In this document: one piece after another, positions 54,453 to 64,000 of the stretch
Layout: each line of letters starts with the position of its first letter
Position numbering within the stretch: position 1 is the stretch's first letter
Origin: Epiperipatus broadwayi
Lineage: Eukaryota; Onychophora; Udeonychophora; Euonychophora; Peripatidae
DNA length: 64,000 bases
Assembly: GCA_028023455.1 (NCBI GenBank)
Contig: JAQFVV010012507.1
Span: 310,001-374,000 of the forward strand
Reading direction: 5' to 3'
Notes under the pieces: model-generated
The model's database searches: none
What the model was told of the DNA's origin: nothing
Seen by the model: only the letters and a program-made list of their open reading frames with translations
Translations under genes and position numbers: made by a program

Positions 54453-56280
54453 AATGGAGGTTATTGCAGCAATAGAAAGTGCTTATGAGATGCATCATGC
54501 TCGAGATGAGGTGATTTCTAAAATATCTTCTTTGAATATTTCTAATGTGAAATGTGATGATTCGTGGTATAAACGAATTAATTTAATGAGAAGATATTTA
54601 TCAGATAATAATGTTACATGTATTAAAGAAGATAAAGGTGGAAGATTATGTTTGATGTTTAAAAGTTTATATAGAGAAAAGGTTCATCAGCAGATTCAAA
54701 AATTAAAATTTAAATTGATAAATGCTTATTCTATTGATACAGTGAGATTGAAATTTATTAATACTATACTTAAGCCATATTTAAAGAAAGTGTTTGATAG
54801 AAAGTTATATCTATCTCTTTATCCATCAGCTGCAATTATGCCAAGGATTTTTGGAAATTTAAAAGTGCATAAGGAAGGATTTCCTATTAGACTGATGTTG
54901 GATTTTGGAGGATGTATGTATTATCATGCAGCAGTTTTTGTGGGAAAGTTTTTGCAAGATGAATTGGGTTTTGGTGATTATACAATTGGATCTTCATTTG
55001 ATTTAGTTAAAAAGATTGATAATATTGTTTTGGATAATGATGATGGATTATTTACATTGGATGTTGCAGAGTTATATGGTTCAATAAAAAGAAAGGAATC
55101 TATTAACATTATTGATCAAGTTTTATATGAAAAAGGAGTGTGTAAGTTTTATCGTATGTTTGTAAAGGATTTGTTATTATTTATTGATCAGAATTTGATA
55201 GCTACATTTGAAGATCGGTTGTATATGATGGATGAAGGTTGGCCTATGGGTTTGCCTGTTTCAGCAATTATATGTAGTTATGTGTTGTCATATTATGAAG
55301 GGATGATTTTAAAAGAACATTTTATGACCGGTGTTAAAAGTTATTTTAGATATGTGGATGATGTGCTTATTGTAGCATCGAATATGATAGTGCATAAACT
55401 GTTTATTAAATTAAATGATATTGCTGGATTAACGTGGACTATTACTTCTGAAGATAGTGAGAAGAGTGTAAAATATCTTGATTTGATTTTATGGAGAGAA
55501 GGGAATAAAATTAATAATAAAATGGTGTTGAAACCATTATCAATTAGAGGAGTTGTTCTTCCAAATTCAAATGTTCCACTTACCTATAAATTGGCTGGTT
55601 TTAGAACATTTCTTTTTAGAAATGATGTTTTATGTAAATTTCAGAGTGATAAAATGATTAATATTGAAAGATATGTGGATGATTTGTTGGGTGTGGGATA
55701 TAGTAGGACAAATATTTTATGTGCACTATATAGGTATAGAAACAGATGGAGAAGAGATAATATGGAAAAGAAAAAATGGATAGCATTGCCTTATGTAAAG
55801 GATATTGTTTGTAATAAGATTACATCATTGGTATCTGCTGATTTTAATGTTGCATTTAAAGTAGGTGCAAATACTGGAAGATTGGTTATTAATGGCAAAG
55901 ATTCTATTGATAAAAGCAACAAATGTAATATTATATATAAAGTGGTATGTCATTGTGGTTATAGTTACATTGGGGAGACCAAATGTGCATTGAAAAAGAG
56001 GATTAGGGAGCATGAATTATTATATAATAAGTTGTGTTGTTCTGCAGATAGATATAAATCTGTTTTTGCAGAACATGCTGTGAGTTGTAATGGAGAATTC
56101 TGCTTTGATAGAGTTTTTATTTTGCATATGGAAAATGATTTGAGGAAAAGAAGAATTAAGGAGTCCTATTTTATAAATAGTACAGATAATGTGTTGAATA
56201 AACAGTGTCATTGTGTTAATATTCACAATTTATGGAAAGTAGGTAATTCACGTGAGAACGTTACTGGTGTGAGAGTTTGA
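54424..56280 (+). CDS. PLE2 reverse transcriptase with GIY-YIG endonuclease
   Basis: A frame of 618 codons, overlapping the N-terminal frame in a +1 register; the nominal start is TTG and the first ATG is codon 11. CIKEDKGGRLCLMFKSLYRE (66-85) leads into the fingers, and IFGNLKVHKEGFPIR (142-156) is the RT entry. Motif A is TLDVAELYGSI (211-221), motif B DEGWPMGLPVSAI (270-282) and motif C YVDD (310-313), followed by YLDLIL (351-356). A second YVDD (417-420) sits in the linker and is not the catalytic one. The endonuclease has IIYKVVCHC (503-511), YIGET (515-519), R526/H530, H551 and RRIKE with E580. It continues about 38 residues beyond, to 56280. All catalytic residues look present, so only the upstream frameshift appears to disable this copy. 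Confidence 0.92.
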   Translation: MLEVQLKNYKMEVIAAIESAYEMHHARDEVISKISSLNISNVKCDDSWYKRINLMRRYLSDNNVTCIKEDKGGRLCLMFKSLYREKVHQQIQKLKFKLINAYSIDTVRLKFINTILKPYLKKVFDRKLYLSLYPSAAIMPRIFGNLKVHKEGFPIRLMLDFGGCMYYHAAVFVGKFLQDELGFGDYTIGSSFDLVKKIDNIVLDNDDGLFTLDVAELYGSIKRKESINIIDQVLYEKGVCKFYRMFVKDLLLFIDQNLIATFEDRLYMMDEGWPMGLPVSAIICSYVLSYYEGMILKEHFMTGVKSYFRYVDDVLIVASNMIVHKLFIKLNDIAGLTWTITSEDSEKSVKYLDLILWREGNKINNKMVLKPLSIRGVVLPNSNVPLTYKLAGFRTFLFRNDVLCKFQSDKMINIERYVDDLLGVGYSRTNILCALYRYRNRWRRDNMEKKKWIALPYVKDIVCNKITSLVSADFNVAFKVGANTGRLVINGKDSIDKSNKCNIIYKVVCHCGYSYIGETKCALKKRIREHELLYNKLCCSADRYKSVFAEHAVSCNGEFCFDRVFILHMENDLRKRRIKESYFINSTDNVLNKQCHCVNIHNLWKVGNSRENVTGVRV

Positions 56281-56412
56281 TCATATTTAAATATTAACGG
56301 ATTGCTACTTAAGATGGTGGAATATACCGAAGCTAGCTATAGCAAAGAATTTTAATCTTTAATTTTATACAGGCATTTTTTAAAATTTTGTAGTTTTTAT
56401 TCTAGTGAATAT

Positions 56413-56416
<4 letters not shown>

Positions 56417-56485
<69 letters not shown>
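56417..56485. repeat. (AT)n between PLE2 and GTAC copy 4
   Basis: About 34 perfect units. Confidence 0.97.
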
Positions 56486-56489
<4 letters not shown>

Positions 56490-58132
56490 ACCAACATTGA
56501 ATTGGTACATAATAATTTTATCTAACAAATTATTAAAACAAAAATCTTTTGTTAAAAGAAATAATATGTAAAAGTTAAGAGTTTTATTACGGTTTGTTTT
56601 TGAAAAAATAAGATTTAAAAGTCAAAGAGTTTTAAAATAAAAAGTTGCAATTAATTAATTAGAAAAGTCAAACTAAAGGTTTTGAGTAAAGAGTTTATTA
56701 TTATTATTAGTTGAAATATAATTTAAAGTTTAAAAAATATAAATCTCTTTTTATTTAAGTCAAAGAAAAAAAAGGAGTAATCTTAGAAATAAATAGTGAT
56801 TGATCTTAAAATATACATGTGCATAAATGATGAATGCTTGCTAATAAATTATATATGTGCAATGATAAACATTGCATAAATATGTGCATGTTAAAATAAA
56901 ATTATGAAATAAATGAAAATTATATTTAAAAAATACAGTGATGGTTACTAATTAAAAACAAAAGAAAAAACAACACATTTGTGATGGCTGCTAATTAATA
57001 TTTCCAACAACAGGATTATAAGCTTATATCAAAGGAATTTCGACAACAGATATTGCCACATGAAAACAAAAACATGTCTCATATATAATTAGCCAAAACT
57101 TTTATCAGACATTCAGTGAGGACAACCAGTTGAGTTGAGAGAAATAACAGTCAAGTTAATTGTATCAGAGTTTAGTTTATTATGAATCAATCAAGAATGC
57201 AGTGTTAAAACCACAGGAAACATGTGGCTTTCTCCAGCCTGGAGTCCAGTAAAACAACAAAATCTGCTCATGAAAATAATGTCTGTGTAACAGCTTGAAG
57301 AATCTCTGTCAATATTTAATTGTCTCCAGGAATATTATCGATTAATAATCATCAATTCTCCACAGGAAAACTTCAATTCTAACCGGTTAGAATATTTTAT
57401 TAGAAGCAGCAAATAGCAAGAAGTCCACATCGAAAATCCTATGTAAAAACATTTTCTTATTTTCATTTATACAGTAGCCATCGCATTCGTAAAAATTTGT
57501 GTGAATCCTCCAAGAGTCAAGTTTATGAACTCTTTAGCACATAAAACAAACTATTAATTTGTGCATTCTAAATATATGTTTTATATTCTTTAATGCTTTA
57601 TTATATATGTCAGTGTGTGAATTAATATGTGCATGATCATTATATTTAAAATGCCAGTATTATATTAGTAAATAAGATTGATAAAATATTTAAAATTAGT
57701 TTAATAATGTTAATTAAATAAATTGTCTTTAAACTAAAACTATTTTTCGGTCAATTCTTTTCATCAATTCCTTTTACCAATTCTTTTACCAATCTTTTAT
57801 CAATTCTTTTCACCACTAATTTTGTATAAGTTGTTCTTGATTACAAGTAGCTGAGCTAGTCTATGGGTATAACTTAGGCATTGAGTACTGGCCATTGTTC
57901 AAAGTGCATTGTTTATTCTTCTGAATAAATAGCTGGTGCCCATGTTTACACAAAACAAAAAAGTGCTTTGAACTTGATGTTGAACTCAACAGTCGAGAAG
58001 AAGTTATGTCCTGGAAATGTAATGCTAGTTATATATTTTATAGCTATCGTTTGGACATAGTACTCTCTGAGTATGTCCTTCTCTACCTAAGAGAATGGTG
58101 TTTTGATCCCCTCATATTCAAATCCAGTACAA
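56486..58132 (+). mobile_element. GTAC element, copy 4 (non-coding, about 1.65 kb)
   Basis: Starts TTGTACCAACATTGAATTGG, very like copy 2, and ends CCAGTACAA before another AT run. The far end matches copy 1 (CTCTGAGTATGTCCTTCTCT-type block). It has the same internal landmarks as the other copies and no coding sequence. Confidence 0.7.
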
Positions 58133-58150
58133 TATATATATATATATATG

Positions 58151-58845
58151 GTATTCTAGCCTTAGCATGGCTGTACTAGAGAACAAAGTACACTTCAGGT
58201 ATATACACTAACTACAGTAATTCCTCATCTGCTTAAATCATTAATCTAGTAATATATAATGACAACCTATTTATCTGTTTGGACATTAAATATTTCAAAT
58301 GTCTAGGAATAGAAATGGTTTCTTTAAAAATCATAATCACAACAGCATGCAATATACAAGTGTAAGCCCATCACACACCATGGAGAATCTCTTTCTTGTT
58401 TAAAAATTCATTTAGATAGATTTCAGTCCATCCAGAGATTACTGAAATAAATGCAATTGATTTTAATGTTATGGGTCTATGATTTGCCTTCATAATTATT
58501 AAAGATATCTTCACTAAATTTAACATCATAAGTATTTACTGTGGGTGCCTTATGATTCTACCATGGCTAAATTGTAAACTAAATTACTAGAATCAAATCC
58601 AAAGGTTTCTTTTTTATTCTACTTTATCCTTATAAAAGAATCACATAAAATATTTAAAACTATTCAATGAGTGTATGCCATGAATAGAATGGAAAGAGAG
58701 TATAATATTTAAACACCATAAATTATTCATAATGATCTCACTATAAAATAACAAAAATGCTAGGATTTAATCACACAAACATCATTCCACTGTTTGATAA
58801 TATACAAATAAAATATTTTAAAACTTCTACACTATTAGTAATCAT
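58151..58845. other. AT-rich non-coding stretch, nothing recognised
   Basis: No motif or repeat recognised. Confidence 0.5.
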
Positions 58846-58859
58846 AAAAGACAAATTAT

Positions 58860-58971
58860 TGTCAAGCGTTGTTAGCTGAAAGGTCAGTGCAACCGCCTTG
58901 CAAGCAAGCAATTGGTTGCAGATGGCTGTTGCAGGTTCACCTCCCGGCCGATGCTATGACATATGGGGGAA
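58860..58971 (+). mobile_element. tRNA-derived SINE with 14-bp target-site duplication
   Basis: Same family as 12285-12402: GCGTTGTTAGCTGAAAGGT start, a GCCTTGCAAGCAAGC anticodon-arm-like hairpin, a long variable region, B-box-like GGTTCACCTCC, then CCGATGCTATGACATATG and an A-rich tail. The perfect direct repeats AAAAGACAAATTAT lie at 58846-58859 and 58972-58985, so this copy is recent. Confidence 0.9.
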
Positions 58972-58985
58972 AAAAGACAAATTAT

Positions 58986-60230
58986 AATTATGTAATCCAG
59001 ATAGATTATAAGAAATATATGGTAATTTTCTTATTAAGACCTTAATATAATAAAATAAAATTATGCACCAGATTAATAAAAAAATTAACTTGTATCAATA
59101 TTTTACCATGACAAAAAATTATGGTGGCAGATCAAATGATCAATCATTTAGTGCAGATGAGGTCTGGGGTCTGAAAATATTTTGCCTATAGTAGTATACT
59201 TTGGATCTTCACTGGAAATCATTCTGTTATCATAGTACCCTTTCACTAAATTTATTTTGGCCAGTGGACATTTCCTCCTTTATATTCACAAAGCATTTTA
59301 ACGAATTTCTTACGATAGAATACTTCTGATTAATTTAGTTGACTAATAGAGTTAATTTTGTTCACAATGCATTTCAGTTCAATTCACAATATTTTATTAC
59401 TTGGTGAGATTCAATGCCAAGAAAATTTTTAGCCTATATGGCAGAACAACTGCTTTTGACATACTTTTGGGGGGATCTTTAATAGACATTATGGCAAATA
59501 AGTAACACATTTCTCTTAAATTGATAAAGGTGTTTTAATGATAAATAAATGATTGGCTTCTTAATAGTAAAAGGACTTATGGATCATTACGTTGGATCAA
59601 TTGAATTTTCAGAAGAACAACTAGATTTGAATTGTTGTCCTAGCCAACTATTCCTTGCAATATTATTTCTAGGGTTTTTCCACCACAACATCCTGGTTTA
59701 ACGGATTTGAAGAATCCCAAAACACATTTCACATAGTTTTTTATGTGAAATTTAAATAAAAGATTTTCAGATTCTCTAATTAACAAATATTAATGGAAAT
59801 TTCTGATGGTAAGAATATTTTACTTGTTTTTTTATTTCATTGCATACTCTATTCTTGCTTAAGGAATTAATTTTCTGGATACTTGTTATTTATTTATAAC
59901 TTCGATATCTTCACTTGAATATTTTTGTAAATGTTTATATTTTCAATTTTGACAGGGTTGAAAGGAATAAATGCATTTCACTTACATAACAAACAAGAGA
60001 ATAACTTCTGCTAAACAAAACTAAAAGCTTTCAATTCAAAATCAAAATAAAAGACATTCTCTTTTACTAAAACTGTATCAAATTAATTCCTACCATAGTT
60101 GTAATACACATTTTAATAAAGTAACCTAGGAAAAATAGATAAATAATTATGTTCACACAAAAATATAATTTCACTAAAAGAAAATTTCTTTTTACATCTG
60201 ATTTTAATCATTATAACTTTTTCTAACCAT
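58986..60230. other. AT-rich non-coding stretch, nothing recognised
   Basis: No motif or repeat recognised. Confidence 0.5.
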
Positions 60231-60936
<706 letters not shown>

Positions 60937-61408
60937 GTGTGTATGATATTCTGCATTTGTGTAACTTTAAGCTTTTAAATAATTTAACTTTTCACTATTA
61001 CTTTAATTATTTCATTAACAATATAATAAAATTTATGCTAATAAACTTTTAAAAAAGTAAAGGATCTCCTGTAAATGCCAATACACCTCATTAAAAAATA
61101 AATATTTTAAACCACTTTTTGATGTTTTTTTCATTGTTCTATTTTTGTACATGTTTCAGGAACAAACTAGGTAAGAATGTTGAGAATTATTTGTATTCCA
61201 AAAAAATAAATACATACAACATGCATACTAAAAAAAGCTTGTTTAATACTTTAAAATAAAAATATAAAATATATCAACATAATATGCTGAGCATGCTTTC
61301 AAGTAGCTGGTAGTCACACTCATAGCTGTAATTATCTGAGAGGATTGTGAGATTTGTAGAAGAATTACAAATGTGGTGTTTACATAAAATTTGATTTTGT
61401 AAATAAAT
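60937..61408. other. AT-rich stretch downstream of PLE3
   Basis: Probably the 3' part of PLE3 near 61250-61408. No hammerhead core found. Confidence 0.4.
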
Positions 61409-64000
61409 TTATTTAAAGGAGTCACTTTTTTCATAGGGCGATTCATGATTCTTTCTTGTTGATTGCATGTATATCATTAGCAATGTGCCAGACCTTTTTA
61501 ACTTTGCATTTACTTCATTTCTTTTAGAGCAGACAATACTGATGGATGTGGGTTCAAATCTGTGACCATGTTTAGACTTATATTTAAGGAAAATAGACTT
61601 AATATCTGCATTATTCTTAGCATGATTATATTGGTATTTGTGCTGTGTGATTTTTATAGAGAGATTGACAAGAGATTCTCCAAAATAAACTGTGTTACAG
61701 TTTATGTTGTAACATATAATTTTATACAAAAGTTGAGAAATATGCTTTGGTGATAGCTTATCTTTTGTAGAAGTGATCCAGAAAAGTAGAGGTGGAGCAA
61801 TTCACTCTGTATGTTGCAACACAGATTCTGTTTATACTATGAGTAGACCTCAGTATATATGGAAGTGATATCCAGGTTTTTTATCATCTTGAGTAGGTCT
61901 ATGTTTAATTTTAGCAGAGAATGTTTTAATGATGTAAATAAGACTTTAATATATGTATTCAACATTATGTAAATCATTGATGTATGTTTCAATATTAGTT
62001 TTTTGATTGGATTTGAGTTTACAAAGATTATAATATTTATGCAACAATGCTTTGAGGACTGCAGGCTTATGAGTATTAGGTGTTAACATATAATCCCTCA
62101 TATATTTTGTAATTTAACTGAGTACTTTTGCAATGAATATGTATCTAAAAACTTTATACCTTTGAGATTATGTTTTCTATAATCCATTTTAATAGATTTA
62201 TGTATAAGATCATGCTGTATTTTCTTAATTTTTGCCTCTGGGGCACAAATAAGGACACCCTAAATGTACTACACATATAACATGAATAAGGTTTGATTTG
62301 AGTATTTACAAATAACATCTTTAAATTCAGCAAAGCAAAACTCCATATAGTAGTGCCACCTGTGCTAAACAGAGTAATCAGTGGATGCCCAAAGGCTTGT
62401 GCATAAAATCCCTATCTAATGCCTACTCATCCAATATCCCCAGACTAGTTTCTGGCTTGTGGCTTGGGGATATTGGATGAGTAGGCATTAGATAGGGATT
62501 TTATGCACAAGCCTTCTGGCATCCATTGATTACTCTGTTTAGCACAGGTGGCACTACTATATGGAGTTTTGCTTTGCTTTGTTTATAAACAATTATGTGC
62601 TAGTATTGGAGATGTGATCATGTGAAGCTTGCTGATCTTTAAATTTATTTAATATAATACTGGATAATATGCTGCTCATAGGAAGATACTTAGGCCATCC
62701 TTCTTCCATTTTGTAATATTCCCCTTTAAAGAGAGCTATATCTTTGTTAATCCAATTCAAGCAGTCAATAATAAATTCAGATTTTTGAGCATTTTACTAA
62801 GATTTAACTAAAGTATCTTTAATTATTTGGATGGATACTTTTCACGAAATACAACCATTTAGTTCTGTAATATCCAATGATATAAGATGACATTAATTAC
62901 CAATTATTATATTTTTAATTCTCTTAATACATTTGAATGATGATTTGATGGTAAACCTACCACAACATAGTTGTTTGGTGAACCATTGATTTATCATTTT
63001 CATGGTTTTTAGTAATAGGCACAATCAAAGTCTGTCATTAAATGTAGAGGGCATCCAATTTTACGTAGTTTTATATTAGTGAATATTCTGGACTGAGTTG
63101 TAGCTAATGGATATATTTTAAAATATTAGCATTTAGTAAATGCCTTATTACAGAACTTTCTAAAATTGATTAAGTAAATTTGCCTTTATTTTCTTTAAAG
63201 TTACATAAATATGCTAGTTTGAATTTTTAATTATTGATTCTGTATTTATCAATAATCTTGTTTACAATGTAAGACAAGACAATTCTCCTTATTTTCTTTA
63301 ACGCAAATAATGTCTTTTTCATAAAAAATATTGTTTAGTGGACTCAATATTTTTAAACTAATTATTATTTTTTACCTTGATTTGTTTTCAAACTGTTGTT
63401 TAAGCTATTTGACTAATAATCTTTTCTCTCTGTGGATTGCTATTGTATATTATTTCTATATCTGTGATAAACTTTTTCATTGGGTGTTTCCATACTCCAC
63501 TGACAAATAATAATCCATACATTAGTATTTTATTTATATTATCTGACAGATTATGCATTGTTAAATTAACAAAATTATATGTAGTTATGGGAGTAAGTTT
63601 TATTCCGGGGTTTTTTTTTTCAGAAAGCTTATTTTCCTAGCATATATGGCTTGTAAGTTAAAAGCCAAAATTTTGCATTGGTCACTAATATATGATAATA
63701 CTTCTTGTGTAAATAGATTTTTACTTTACATCATTTCTTTTTCAATGTAACTTTACATCCTTTAATTACATTTTTCAGTAAAAGTGATTGTAATTGGATC
63801 ATAATCTTATCATGATTATAAATAAATAGCTTTGGATTAATAAATTTGGGTGTAATTCAGGAAGATTTTTTTGATCCAAACATGCTTTATGGATTGTGAT
63901 TGCTTCTTTTAAAACACATGTTGACTTACAAATTTTAAGTATCATCCTATGATTTTGATAAGTATCTATTTTTATTATAATGTAATTACAATCTCTTTCA
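61409..64000 (-). pseudogene. PLE3: decayed Penelope-like element, running off the right edge
   Basis: Minus-strand fragments appear in canonical PLE order. N-terminal: NLSDNINKILMYGLLFVSGV near 63575-63490, matching the G-x-x-F motif of PLE2. RT motif A: SLDITELNGCIS near 62882-62845. Motif B: MEEGWPKYLPMSSIL near 62710-62665, close to DEGWPMGLPVSAI of PLE2. The endonuclease frame is 61729-61409, with YKIICYNINC, YFGES and KITQHKY. Motif C (YVDD) was not found; the place where it should lie is occupied by a long hairpin (62331-62576). Many stops and frame changes show an old copy. Subfamily features (EGWP) place it nearer to PLE2 than to PLE1. Confidence 0.8.
62331..62576. repeat. Near-perfect long hairpin, 111-bp arms
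   Basis: Arms 62331-62441 and 62466-62576 are complementary with about three mismatches, and a 24-nt loop separates them. It lies inside PLE3, whose own sequence is much more decayed. Confidence 0.95.

Larger units (their letters stand above)
53844..56487 (+). mobile_element. PLE2: near-complete Penelope-like retroelement between (TA)n tracts
   Basis: About 2.5 kb of element sequence with a TA run at each end (53844-53868 and 56417-56487). It encodes an N-terminal part and a reverse transcriptase / GIY-YIG part, separated by a one-base frameshift. No terminal repeat like that of PLE1 is visible. GTAC copy 4 follows directly. The TA boundaries on both sides suggest insertion into, or priming from, a TA microsatellite. 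Confidence 0.85.

Noticed and set aside
54035-56226. Minus-strand frames inside PLE2
   Set aside because: Antisense shadows of the reverse-transcriptase frames.

Overview
This is a strongly A+T-rich stretch of eukaryotic, almost certainly metazoan (invertebrate), nuclear DNA. The signs are long (TA)n, (GATA)n and (ATCT)n arrays, tRNA-derived SINEs with A-rich tails, and several Penelope-like retroelements (PLEs) with a C-terminal GIY-YIG endonuclease. I cannot name the species. I see no convincing host gene, rRNA, functional tRNA or CRISPR array. All recognisable coding sequence is reverse transcriptase / GIY-YIG protein of PLEs, intact to heavily decayed, plus two decayed lysine/glutamine-rich coding-like stretches of unknown origin (1-788 and 14340-15640).

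Layout: 1-4996 is a decayed coding remnant then featureless AT-rich DNA. 4997-8551 holds two copies of a 1.7-kb non-coding repeat (called here the GTAC element) in inverted orientation around a (TA)n core. 9245-12620 carries tRNA-derived SINEs and several hammerhead-ribozyme-like units arranged in tandem between (TA)n tracts; a decayed PLE GIY-YIG fragment on the same strand (13027-13370) lies just upstream of them. 13490-13800 is a decayed minisatellite. 21395-22205 has two convergent PLE fragments. 24136-27919 is a nearly complete PLE (PLE1, minus strand) with about 280-bp terminal inverted repeats and a single frameshift. 28141-28442 is a compound ATCT/ATCC array. 33763-39432 holds two inverted copies of a second non-coding repeat (the TAACGG element) flanked by GATA blocks; a third copy is at 43476-45569. 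46641-49060 has a GTAC element between two oppositely oriented PLE tail fragments. 53844-56487 is a second near-complete PLE (PLE2, plus strand) bounded by (TA)n on both sides and followed directly by a fourth GTAC element. 60231-60936 is an uninterrupted (GATA)n array of about 176 units. 61409-64000 is a decayed PLE (PLE3, minus strand) interrupted by a 111-bp-arm, nearly perfect hairpin.

How the parts relate: the PLEs supply reverse transcriptase and endonuclease. The hammerhead-like units may be PLE terminal repeats or a non-autonomous retrozyme-like partner. The GTAC and TAACGG elements have short inverted termini and usually sit at microsatellite edges, which suggests that (TA)n/(GATA)n arrays are insertion targets or carried ends. 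The most interesting signals are the tandem hammerhead-like units, the two unnamed element families with their inverted pairs, and the long hairpin in PLE3.
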